Positions 1 through 5,596 of a stretch of DNA of 5,698 nucleotides are shown here, piece after piece. A program made the translations under genes and the position numbers. The first letter of the stretch is position 1. Each line of letters opens with the position of its first letter. Source of the stretch: Deltaproteobacteria bacterium. GTDB taxonomy: Bacteria > Desulfobacterota_B > Binatia > UBA9968. Location of the stretch: assembly GCA_027297485.1 (NCBI GenBank), contig JAPUHZ010000143.1, forward strand, positions 1 through 5,698. Direction: 5' to 3'. Under the pieces are notes generated by a model. That model searched no databases, was not told the origin of the DNA, and was given only the letters and a program-made list of their open reading frames with translations.

Positions 1-1035
1 GCCGTAGCGGAAGAGTTGAAAGCTGATGGAAAGTCGTTTCTGACGGCTCTAGTGGCGGCTTGTGAGGTAATGTTTCGGGTCGGAGTGGCTACAGGTAATT
101 CTGTGGAGAAACGCGGCTTCCACGCACCTGCGTTGAACGGGACCTTTGGCTCCGCAATAGCTGCCAGCCGGCTCCTCAAGCTCAGCGAAAGGCAAACGGT
201 CCATGCTTTAGGAATTGCCGGCTCTTATTCCGGAGGTTTAATGGAGTTTTCGCGCTGCCGGGAAGGCGCGATGATTAAACGTCTCCACCTGGGCAAGGCA
301 GCGGAAGGAGGGGTGACTGCGGCTCTTCTGGCCCAAAATGGATTCGCGGGTCCAGAGAGTGTGTTGGAGGGAAATTTCGGCTTTTGCCGTGCGTTTTCCG
401 ATTCGCCGGACTTAGCCTATCTCACCCACCGCCTGGGCCGCGAGTTTGAATCCCTTAATATTTGCATCAAGCGTTATGCCTGTCATATCAATGCTCATGC
501 GCCGATCGAAGCGCTGCAGAAGCTAACAGAGCAATACCACTTTACTCCACAAGATATTAAAGAGATCGTTGTGTCGGGAATAGAAAAGCTGGTCACCCAT
601 CATGGGATCTACCAGCCCAGGGACCTGATGATGGCGCAGTACAGTATCCCGTTTTGTGTGGCCCTGAGCCTCTACTTTGATCCCAGGGAACCTGAGTCCT
701 TCAACGAAAAGAGAATCCGGGATAAGAAAATTCTTGCCACGACCCGCTTGGTCAAGCTCAAAGTGGACGCGGAGATCGAGAAGAAAGGATGGGACCGGGC
801 GGCAAGAGTTACCGTGCGCCTTAACAACGGTAAGCGCCACAGTGCCCTTGTCATTCACTTCAAAGGCACCCCGCAAAATCCTCTAAGCCCTCCGGAGCTG
901 AAGGATAAGGCGAGGAGGTTGACCCAGCGGCTCCTCTCCGACAAGAAGCTGGGGAAGCTAATGGACAGTGTCATTCGTTTAGAGAAGGTGGCGGACCTTT
1001 CAGCTCTTAGTCCTTTTCTGAGAGGTCAAGCATGA
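1..1035 (+). CDS. MmgE/PrpD family protein, 5' end outside window
   Basis: The reading frame is open from base 1, giving 344 residues. The family is usually about 450 residues, so roughly the first 100 lie upstream; the in-frame TTG at base 16 is not a credible start. Numbering from base 1, family landmarks run in order: GFHAPALNGTFG (39-50), the helix HALGIAGSYSGGLMEF (68-83), IKRLHLGKAAEGG (92-104), GFAGP and VLEG (114-124), IKRYACHINAHAPIEA (156-171), AQYSIPFCVALSLYFD (212-227), and a C-terminal GTPQNPLSPPEL (289-300). Relatives include 2-methylcitrate dehydratase PrpD, cis-aconitate decarboxylase and iminodisuccinate epimerase, all acting on small polycarboxylates. H41 and K93 sit in the motifs that form the active site in those enzymes. 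The substrate cannot be told from sequence. The stop overlaps the next start (ATGA), so the two are very likely cotranscribed and coupled. Family assignment is firm; the specific reaction is unknown. Confidence 0.93.
   Translation, partial: AVAEELKADGKSFLTALVAACEVMFRVGVATGNSVEKRGFHAPALNGTFGSAIAASRLLKLSERQTVHALGIAGSYSGGLMEFSRCREGAMIKRLHLGKAAEGGVTAALLAQNGFAGPESVLEGNFGFCRAFSDSPDLAYLTHRLGREFESLNICIKRYACHINAHAPIEALQKLTEQYHFTPQDIKEIVVSGIEKLVTHHGIYQPRDLMMAQYSIPFCVALSLYFDPREPESFNEKRIRDKKILATTRLVKLKVDAEIEKKGWDRAARVTVRLNNGKRHSALVIHFKGTPQNPLSPPELKDKARRLTQRLLSDKKLGKLMDSVIRLEKVADLSALSPFLRGQA
1020..1025 (+). promoter_or_regulatory. Ribosome binding site inside the upstream gene
   Basis: GAGAGG lies six bases before the ATG at 1032, within the last codons of the MmgE/PrpD gene. 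With the ATGA overlap it fixes the start of the enolase-superfamily gene and supports translational coupling. Confidence 0.7.
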
Positions 1036-2159
1036 AGATTACAGGAATCGAGGTCTTCCCCTTGACCCTGCCGATCAGCGAGGTCTATGGCGGAGCCGCT
1101 GGGTTTCTTGAGGACTGCCGCACCCTGATCGTTCGCGTTGAGACTGGAGATGGTATCGAGGGATGGGGAGAGGCGACCCAGGGAAGACCGGGCAACACCT
1201 ACGAGACGTTAGAGACAATGGAAATCATGGTGCAAAAGTATTTTGGTCCTGCGCTTGTAGGAATGGATCTGGATAATACCGGTGCGGTATTGGAAACACT
1301 TCACAGGACACGGTACGGCCACCCTCTGACAAAAGCGGCCGTTGAGACAGCAATATATGACGCTTTGGGCAAGCGCTATCAGGCGCCTCTCTATCGATTT
1401 TTCGGCGGGCCTTTTCGGAGGGAAATTGAACTAGTGGGTGGATTGGGATTGGACCTAGGGCAGGAGGAGATTGGAACTCATGTCCGAAAGCTCAAACAGC
1501 AGGGATACAACACCTTTAAAATCAAGATTGGACAGAAAGATCGCACAAAAGATGTGGCACGAGTTGCTGCTGTTAGAGAAGCCGTGGGAAAGGAGGCCGC
1601 GATTCGAGTGGACGGGAATGCCACCTATACTTTTGTGGAGGCACGAGAACTTCTGAGTGAGTTGGCAAAGTTCAACATCTCGGATGCGGAACAACCTCTG
1701 GCTCGAGGGGACCTCAAGAGCCTGGCAGAATTAAGGAAGACAACACCGGTCCCTATTGCTGCCCAGGAGAGCGTGAGCTCGCCAGAGGAAGCGCTTGCTG
1801 TCCTTGCCGAGAATGCAGCCGACCTATTAAAGATCAAGCTTACCCATATTGGGGGATTTCAAAGAGGGCTTCAGGTTGCAGCGGTTGTCGGGACCAAAGG
1901 GCTTCCTGTGGTTGTGGGTCAAGGCAGTGCCTGTACGCCGATTTTATCCGCTGCGGAAATGCACCTCCATGCATCGCTAAAGAATGCTCAGCCGGGCGGT
2001 GAGATGACCGGATTTTTGCGCCTCGGAGAACAGGACATCTTCACCCCGATCCAGGTCAAGAGCGCTAGAGCTGTTTTGTCCGACAAACCAGGCTTGGGGA
2101 TTCAAGTGAATAAAGAAAAATTAAGGGAGCTATCGCGGAAGTTTAGCCTTTTTGCTTGA
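1032..2159 (+). CDS. Mandelate racemase/muconate lactonizing enzyme family protein
   Basis: This 375-residue protein has the usual enolase-superfamily length. An N-terminal capping domain (about 1-125, with VRVETGDGIEGWGEA at 34-48) precedes a barrel domain (about 135-355). Landmarks are the KxK motif K163/K165, D194 and N196 in RVDGN, E220 in DAEQP, and K269 in KIKL followed by GG at 274-275. From memory, Pseudomonas putida muconate lactonizing enzyme has K167/K169, D198, E224, D249 and K273. Subtracting 4 places every one of these here, except that the D249 position is Q245 (codon 1764-1766). That Asp is normally the third Mg2+ ligand. The family abstracts a proton alpha to a carboxylate for racemization, cycloisomerization or dehydration, probably in the cytoplasm. 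The ATG overlaps the upstream stop by 4 bp, and a GAGAGG Shine-Dalgarno sits at 1020-1025. Pairing with MmgE/PrpD suggests organic-acid catabolism. The substrate is unknown. Confidence 0.93.
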   Translation: MKITGIEVFPLTLPISEVYGGAAGFLEDCRTLIVRVETGDGIEGWGEATQGRPGNTYETLETMEIMVQKYFGPALVGMDLDNTGAVLETLHRTRYGHPLTKAAVETAIYDALGKRYQAPLYRFFGGPFRREIELVGGLGLDLGQEEIGTHVRKLKQQGYNTFKIKIGQKDRTKDVARVAAVREAVGKEAAIRVDGNATYTFVEARELLSELAKFNISDAEQPLARGDLKSLAELRKTTPVPIAAQESVSSPEEALAVLAENAADLLKIKLTHIGGFQRGLQVAAVVGTKGLPVVVGQGSACTPILSAAEMHLHASLKNAQPGGEMTGFLRLGEQDIFTPIQVKSARAVLSDKPGLGIQVNKEKLRELSRKFSLFA

Positions 2160-2228
2160 ATTTGATTTAATCTGCAATGACACTTGGAGCGAAGAGGATT
2201 GTTAAAAAACCGATCAGATTACCCCTCT
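2160..2228. other. Short convergent intergenic spacer
   Basis: This 69-bp gap separates two genes that converge on it. It contains an A/T run (GTTAAAAAAC) but I see no stem of five or more pairs next to it. Transcription presumably ends here from both sides, but no classic intrinsic terminator is visible. Confidence 0.5.
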
Positions 2229-3068
2229 CTACGGCTGTATAGACGCTAGAGCCGCCCACAAATCTATCGTCGTGCCCACAACTCTGATCTTGACCCTGCC
2301 GCGCCATATCTTACGGTCCAATACATGAACTCTCACCCCTCGCACCATTATAAAAACAGCTCCAGCATCCAACAGATCTTGTAAAGCGTCAGAATCCTCA
2401 TCCTCTAAATATTGATAAGCCTCATCAAGATATGCCTCCGATACAGCGGCTATCTGACCCGCTTTAAGTACTGCCGTTTTGGGGCCAGAGTTACGTCTGG
2501 AATTCTTTCTCTCCCTATTTGTGTTGGCATCAGAGCTACGTTTACTGTCCCCTTCGTCCCCATATTTGTCTAAAAAAGCACGTCTCCTAGCAGCTCGCCT
2601 TCGTTCCTTTTCGGCCGTAGCAGCCAGATCCGCCTCTACCTGAAGCTCAGCCTCGAGTTTTTTTTCCGCCTCAATCCTTGCTTGCAGTTGTTTTGCCCTC
2701 TGTACCTCCACCAGTTCCGTAGCAAACTGCGCCATCGACAAACCCGCTTTTTGAATATCTTTCAGCAAGCTTCGCGGGGTAATGTAAGAAGATTGAGGCT
2801 GCCCGATAGAGTCTTTAAAAGCACCATCTATTTCAACGGTAATTTGGCCATTTCTGAGTTTAAGTATCCAATCGATGATTGCGTGTTTCCCATACGCATC
2901 AATCAGCTTTGAAACGTAGCGCACCTCTGACGGCGAACGTAGCTCAGCCGAGAGAGAATACGATGGCAGGCTTAAGAGAAATCCCAGCACAAAGAGCACC
3001 AAGAGATTGGTACAAAGAATCCGATGGGACGGAGGCATTTTTGGGCCATAGCTTCTCTGGTAGTTCAT
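2229..3068 (-). CDS. Exported coiled-coil protein, possible C-terminal SH3-like domain
   Basis: This 279-residue protein belongs to no family I recognise. A hydrophobic stretch (about 19-36) followed by SYSLSAEL looks like a signal peptide with cleavage near residue 40-41, so the mature protein is probably periplasmic or envelope-associated. Residues 42-110 form a mixed region. Residues 112-168 are a highly charged Glu/Lys/Arg/Ala-rich helix, probably coiled coil. A polar Ser/Arg/Asn linker follows (170-197). The C-terminus (about 235-272: AGAVFIMVRGVRVHVLD, RGRVKIRVVGTTIDLW) has a beta-strand pattern reminiscent of bacterial SH3-like domains, which is inference only. The ATG at 3068 is about 17 nt from the predicted sigma-54 start site and has no strong Shine-Dalgarno. 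Met11 (3038) is an alternative start and would still leave the signal peptide. The gene stands alone, with its own promoter and a shared upstream motif. Confidence 0.72.
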   Translation of the reverse strand: MNYQRSYGPKMPPSHRILCTNLLVLFVLGFLLSLPSYSLSAELRSPSEVRYVSKLIDAYGKHAIIDWILKLRNGQITVEIDGAFKDSIGQPQSSYITPRSLLKDIQKAGLSMAQFATELVEVQRAKQLQARIEAEKKLEAELQVEADLAATAEKERRRAARRRAFLDKYGDEGDSKRSSDANTNRERKNSRRNSGPKTAVLKAGQIAAVSEAYLDEAYQYLEDEDSDALQDLLDAGAVFIMVRGVRVHVLDRKIWRGRVKIRVVGTTIDLWAALASIQP

Positions 3069-3095
3069 GGATCTGCTAATTCCGTAAAAAATTGA

Positions 3096-3111
3096 AGCAA
3101 GAGCAGTACCA
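3096..3111 (-). promoter_or_regulatory. Sigma-54 (-24/-12) promoter of the coiled-coil gene
   Basis: Read on the minus strand this is TGGTACTGCTCTTGCT, against the sigma-54 consensus TGGCAC-N5-TTGCW. The GG (3110-3109) and GC (3098-3097) elements have the required spacing, and only the fourth base departs from TGGCAC. The predicted transcription start is about 3085, 17 nt before the ATG. It needs an AAA+ enhancer-binding activator; a candidate site lies at 3179-3193. Confidence 0.72.
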
Positions 3112-3178
3112 GGCTCTAACTATCTGATCTTTAAGGGTTTATGTTTCACGTGGGCGGCCGATATCACCATTTTGTGTA

Positions 3179-3193
3179 ATTATTTGCTAAAAT
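3179..3193 (-). promoter_or_regulatory. Candidate upstream activator site for the coiled-coil gene
   Basis: On the plus strand this reads ATTATTTGCTAAAAT, an imperfect dyad of the type ATTTG-N-CAAAT. It begins 82 bp beyond the -12 C of the sigma-54 promoter, about -94 to -108 from the predicted start. The same motif lies at the same distance from the receiver-gene promoter and within 1 bp of it at the pilin-like gene. The bound protein is unknown. Confidence 0.6.
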
Positions 3194-3201
3194 TGTTCTA
3201 G

Positions 3202-3368
3202 TTCGGCGTTACGGAAATATGAACTACTACACGGGGTTGCTAGGCTTTTCGCCTGCCAGCTGATTTGGGCCTGTTCCAGATTTCCCTTCAACACCATGGA
3301 TGAGTTTAGGCCTACGAGTGTAAGGCAAGAGAATAGAATAGAGGACTACTCCCTCTGCCAATAAAGTG
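3202..3368. other. Remainder of the pilin/coiled-coil intergenic region
   Basis: The 300-bp gap between the two leftward genes holds the sigma-54 promoter and activator site in its first 125 bp. The rest has no credible reading frame. It shows only a weak hairpin just after the pilin-like stop codon. Confidence 0.5.
3340..3356 (-). terminator. Weak hairpin after the pilin-like gene
   Basis: On the minus strand AGAGG and CCTCT form a 5-bp stem with a 7-nt loop, starting 13 nt after the stop, followed by a partly T-rich tract (ATTCTATTCTCTT). The stem is short and the T tract interrupted, so this is only a possible terminator. Confidence 0.25.
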
Positions 3369-3800
3369 TTATTTACAATCATCGAATGGGCGAGGGCTAG
3401 TGAATTTTCCAGTACTACTTTGGTAAGTCCATTGACCGCGGCGGCAGTCTTTATGGGTAGCTATCAGTATATACCCCTCTTTTTCAGTTTCAGCGTTCAG
3501 CTTTACTTTCGATTGGTTGTGGTAACCCGGTAGGTCACTAGAGGTACAGGCAACACACGATTTGTAGGAAGTATTCTGAGCAAAGTACAATTCCTGAGCA
3601 TTTACAGCATTATTCAAACTGGACTTGGTAACGGAATCATATGTGCTCTCACGGTACCGACCCCACCTCGCCGGAGCAATAGCAAACAAGATTCCAACCA
3701 CCACAATTAAGGAAGCGATCAACCCGCCTAGTACGTAAGGTAAACGCCTACCCCGTATTGTTACCTTATTTTGCCCTTTTTTTATTGTTGGTTTTATCAT
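3369..3800 (-). CDS. Type IV pilin-like membrane protein lacking the prepilin motif
   Basis: This 143-residue protein has a basic N-terminus (1-20), one membrane helix (about 22-44), then a soluble domain. The segment ILFAIAPARWGRYRE (37-51) aligns without gaps to the pilin signature ILAAIAIPQFxRYRE. It is followed by SSLNNAVNAQELYFAQNTSY (60-79) and a late TYQSSTGKF strand (125-133), as in short type IV pilins. Four cysteines (82, 85, 119, 142) could form two disulfides. The hallmark N-terminal motif is missing: the Gly before the cleavage site is Tyr22 and Glu5 of the mature pilin is Leu27. The protein is therefore probably not processed by PilD and may stay anchored in the inner membrane. 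An AGGT Shine-Dalgarno lies six bases before the ATG, about 62 nt from a sigma-54 promoter. It may be a minor pilin-like or assembly-associated protein; no pilus machinery genes are nearby. Confidence 0.82.
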   Translation of the reverse strand: MIKPTIKKGQNKVTIRGRRLPYVLGGLIASLIVVVGILFAIAPARWGRYRESTYDSVTKSSLNNAVNAQELYFAQNTSYKSCVACTSSDLPGYHNQSKVKLNAETEKEGYILIATHKDCRRGQWTYQSSTGKFTSPRPFDDCK

Positions 3801-3872
3801 AGTGCTACCTAACCGACCGTCGGCATCTCATTCTCCGTATCTTGCTCACCTCTACAGTTAGCTATTGTTGGG

Positions 3873-3888
3873 TGCAAAAGGAATGCCA
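3873..3888 (-). promoter_or_regulatory. Sigma-54 (-24/-12) promoter of the pilin-like gene
   Basis: On the minus strand this is TGGCATTCCTTTTGCA, with GG at 3887-3886 and GC at 3875-3874 in exact -24/-12 spacing. Its first 15 bases are identical to the promoter of the receiver gene at 5500-5514. The predicted start site is about 3862, giving a 62-nt leader. Pilin genes of Pseudomonas and Geobacter are known sigma-54 targets (PilS/PilR), which fits. Confidence 0.82.
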
Positions 3889-3956
3889 TGCCGTAACCAC
3901 GTAATATTCAATGGTTCGTGATGCTCCAGCGCCTGTGCGTGAACTTGTTGGAGCCC

Positions 3957-3971
3957 TTTATTTGACAATAA
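3957..3971 (-). promoter_or_regulatory. Candidate upstream activator site for the pilin-like gene
   Basis: The plus strand reads TTTATTTGACAATAA. It shares TATTTG, then AA and A at fixed places, with the sites at 3179 and 5582. It begins 83 bp beyond the -12 C, about -95 to -109 from the predicted start. It is the most divergent of the three copies. Confidence 0.5.
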
Positions 3972-4120
3972 TGCCCGACCTTGCCTAGTAATAGATTTGT
4001 GGAACCCCAAGCACACAGCCGCTCGATATGAGCTCAACAAGCATCCACGGGGTAAATGCCTCGGATTCTGTGTAGCAAAGGAAAGGAATTAAGCTATAGC
4101 TTTGGTAAAGTGAGCAAACT

Positions 4121-4138
4121 TAGCAGGTTATTGAAAAA
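4121..4138. repeat. Second, degenerate left end of the palindromic repeat
   Basis: TAGCAGGTTATTGAAAAA matches the reverse complement of the right end (4260-4277, TAACAGGCTGCTGAAAAA) at 14 of 18 positions. It lies 27 bp before the main left end, so the element may be nested, extended to 4121-4277, or next to a decayed older copy. Confidence 0.5.
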
Positions 4139-4147
4139 AGCTGTTTG

Positions 4148-4274
4148 CAGGCTGGTCAAAAAGATCTCAGAGGCGAGGCGCGCGAAAAATCGACGAGCGT
4201 AGGCGTACTTAGGCGGTACGTTGGAGCGAGGAGATTGAGCGCAACGAAGCATATGAGTCTTTTTCAGCAGCCTG
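4148..4274. mobile_element. MITE-like palindromic repeat, 127 bp
   Basis: The ends are near-perfect inverted repeats. The left end (4148-4164) is CAGGCTGGTCAAAAAGA. The right end (4258-4274), read on the minus strand, is CAGGCTGCTGAAAAAGA, so 15 of 17 match. The interior is GC-rich with a small dyad, CGTAC-N7-GTACG, at 4204-4220. I recall similar CAGGCTGCTGAAAAAG...CTTTTTCAGCAGCCTG repeats between genes in many uncultured and deltaproteobacterial genomes. It encodes no protein of its own and would need a transposase in trans. No clear target-site duplication is visible. Confidence 0.75.
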
Positions 4275-4276
4275 TT

Positions 4277-4281
4277 AGGAG
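4277..4281 (+). promoter_or_regulatory. Ribosome binding site of the RDD gene, beside the repeat
   Basis: AGGAG lies six bases before the ATG at 4288, an ideal spacing that fixes the start. It begins three bases after the end of the palindromic repeat, so the gene's leader, and perhaps its promoter, lies in or beyond the repeat. Confidence 0.8.
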
Positions 4282-4287
4282 CCGAAA

Positions 4288-4920
4288 ATGGCCCAAATAC
4301 ATGGACGTGAATATCAATTTGCCAACCTTATAGACAGGTATTTCGGAAACCTAATTGACGGTTTAATCGCCGGGACTCTGTTCATATTGGGTATTATCCT
4401 GTTGCGTCAACTCGATTGGTTCAATTGGGCTACGATGTTGGTTCAAATATTCATAATAGTCGCTGTCTATTTTACCTGGCCCGTCTCCAAATTCGCTCAA
4501 ACTCCCGGGTTCAAAATAATGGACATCAAAGTGGTAAAGACTGACGGTACCAATTTAGGATTTTTCAGAGCGTATTTTAGATATGTTTTAGCAATCGTGT
4601 CGGGTAGTATTTTTCCGCTGTTTTATAGCATTGACACAGAGAGGCAATCCTCACACGACTTGATTGTTGACTCAATCGTCGTCGAAAAGACGCCTGAATT
4701 GGAGCCTGGACTAAACTATAGCAAGTCAATCAAACGCTCCTTTTACGCTCTCTTCTATACTGTTTTCCTTGTGTTGAGCATCATTTCATTTGTAGTAGCG
4801 TATGGACCCATGGTCCCAATAATGCCCCTCTCGATAATCCTAAGCATCTCCTTGAGTATGTTCGTTATTATTCTCGTTGTTTACTATCTTCTTCTACGTC
4901 GAGCACTGGATGAAATGTGA
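4288..4920 (+). CDS. RDD family integral membrane protein
   Basis: This 210-residue protein carries an RDD domain in its first 135 residues. Arg17 and Asp24 lie in DRYFGNLIDGLIAG. They are followed by the QTPGFKIMDIKVVKTDG stretch (71-87) that matches the family's TPGK-type loop, FRAYFRYVLAIVSG (93-106), and HDLIVDSIVVE (123-133), which supplies the second conserved Asp (D124). Hydrophobic segments at about 24-40, 47-66, 95-113, 152-172 and 177-204 suggest five membrane helices; the last two lie beyond the usual three-helix RDD core. The family's role is poorly defined; transport or ion-exchange activity has been shown for a few members. The gene is AT-richer than the catabolic pair at the left. 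It diverges from the pilin-like gene, and no convincing promoter is visible between the repeat and the start. Family assignment is good; function is unknown. Confidence 0.85.
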   Translation: MAQIHGREYQFANLIDRYFGNLIDGLIAGTLFILGIILLRQLDWFNWATMLVQIFIIVAVYFTWPVSKFAQTPGFKIMDIKVVKTDGTNLGFFRAYFRYVLAIVSGSIFPLFYSIDTERQSSHDLIVDSIVVEKTPELEPGLNYSKSIKRSFYALFYTVFLVLSIISFVVAYGPMVPIMPLSIILSISLSMFVIILVVYYLLLRRALDEM

Positions 4921-5077
4921 TGATCCCTTAGGGAAGCGCATAGGCCAAATCCACAGGAAGACAATAAGGACAAAACTAGATAAAAGTGGAATCGATGTAA
5001 TTTCATTTAGTGCTGAACCTTGCGCTACCCGAGAGCCACATCAGTTAGAGCAAGAGGGAAGGGAACAAGGGAGAGGG
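4921..5077. other. Convergent spacer between the RDD and receiver genes
   Basis: These 157 bp separate two converging genes. I see no hairpin with a T tract on either strand and no credible gene. An overlapping open frame running to 5083 begins inside the RDD gene and has no coding signature. Confidence 0.45.
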
Positions 5078-5473
5078 CTATGAGGGAAGAGTACTTAGAC
5101 TACCACCGGACTGCATTAACAGCTTCTCGACACAGGGAACCAGGTCCTTAGTTGTGAATGGTTTAGCAATGTGATCGTCACAACCACTTTGGAAACACTC
5201 TTCCTCGTATATAGGGCCGTCCAGCGCAGTCACAGCTAGGATCGGAATGGAATGGGTCTTTGGATTCTCACGGATCAGGCGGGTAGCCTGGTAACCATTC
5301 ATCACGGGCATTATGATATCCATCAGGATAAGATCCGGCAGTTGAGTAGCGGCAATATCAACAGCTTGCTTGCCGTCCATCGCCGGAATGGTTTCATAGC
5401 GAGGCTCAAGAAGGAGCTGCTGGGCTTTGCTCACAGCCAGGTTGTCTTCCACTATGAGGATCTTCTTTTTCAT
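5078..5473 (-). CDS. Stand-alone response regulator receiver (CheY-like) protein
   Basis: This 131-residue protein is a single receiver domain with no output domain. It has all the phosphorylation residues: acidic pair E9/D10 (LIVEDN), phospho-acceptor D52 (ILMDIIMP), switch Thr82 (VTAL) and Lys104 (AKPF). It would be phosphorylated by a histidine kinase and signal through protein-protein contacts in the cytoplasm, as CheY, DivK or PilG/PilH do. The frame is open upstream to 5650, but I place the start at 5473. MKKKILIVED is the normal beginning of the domain, AGGT lies five bases before it, and a sigma-54 promoter predicts transcription starting about 5488, inside the longer frame. The 59 extra residues would also cover the promoter and activator site. 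No kinase is adjacent. The shared promoter layout with the pilin-like gene suggests a joint role. Confidence 0.9.
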   Translation of the reverse strand: MKKKILIVEDNLAVSKAQQLLLEPRYETIPAMDGKQAVDIAATQLPDLILMDIIMPVMNGYQATRLIRENPKTHSIPILAVTALDGPIYEEECFQSGCDDHIAKPFTTKDLVPCVEKLLMQSGGSLSTLPS

Positions 5474-5498
5474 TTGAGACCTGTTTGGAGGAAATTGG

Positions 5499-5514
5499 AG
5501 CAAAAGGAATGCCA
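5499..5514 (-). promoter_or_regulatory. Sigma-54 (-24/-12) promoter of the receiver gene
   Basis: On the minus strand this is TGGCATTCCTTTTGCT, with GG at 5513-5512 and GC at 5501-5500. The 15-base core is identical to the pilin-like gene's promoter. The predicted start site is about 5488, leaving a 15-nt leader that still contains the AGGT ribosome binding site. Confidence 0.82.
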
Positions 5515-5581
5515 GAACGAGCGTGTGCAATGTATATGTATTTCTTAGTTGAGCATACCAAAAAGTGTCTTCTTTTCGGCG

Positions 5582-5596
5582 ACTATTTGCCAAAAT
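5582..5596 (-). promoter_or_regulatory. Candidate upstream activator site for the receiver gene
   Basis: The plus strand reads ACTATTTGCCAAAAT, nearly a palindrome (ATTTG-C-CAAAA). It matches the site upstream of the coiled-coil gene at 13 of 15 positions and lies at exactly the same distance, 82 bp, from the -12 C of its promoter. Confidence 0.62.

Noticed and set aside
3162..3174. IHF-like site (TATCACCATTTTG) between promoter and activator motif of the coiled-coil gene
   Set aside because: It fits the degenerate consensus at 12 of 13 positions, but I found no counterpart at the other two promoters, so it is too weak to call.
3678..3693. Another sigma-54-like match, TGGAATCTTGTTTGCT on the minus strand
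   Set aside because: It lies inside the membrane-helix codons of the pilin-like gene, lacks the C of TGGC, and has no gene start at a suitable distance.
3813..3823. CCGACCGTCGG inverted repeat in the leader of the pilin-like gene
   Set aside because: Five-base arms are expected by chance, and the RNA hairpin would have at most four pairs.
3858..4040. 60-residue open frame on the minus strand upstream of the pilin-like gene
   Set aside because: It overlaps the sigma-54 promoter and activator site of the pilin-like gene and shows no domain or composition typical of a protein.
4091..4102. Perfect 12-bp palindrome AAGCTATAGCTT
   Set aside because: About one such palindrome is expected by chance in a window this size, and no promoter elements surround it.
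4317..4325. ATTTGCCAA in the RDD coding sequence, resembling the activator motif
   Set aside because: It is explained by codons for Gln-Phe-Ala-Asn and has no sigma-54 promoter at the matching distance.
4145..4333. 62-residue open frame on the plus strand
   Set aside because: It is mostly a translation of the palindromic repeat and runs into the RDD gene in another frame.
4877..5083. 68-residue open frame after the RDD gene
   Set aside because: It starts inside the RDD gene's last helix in another frame, has no ribosome binding site that I can see, and resembles no family.
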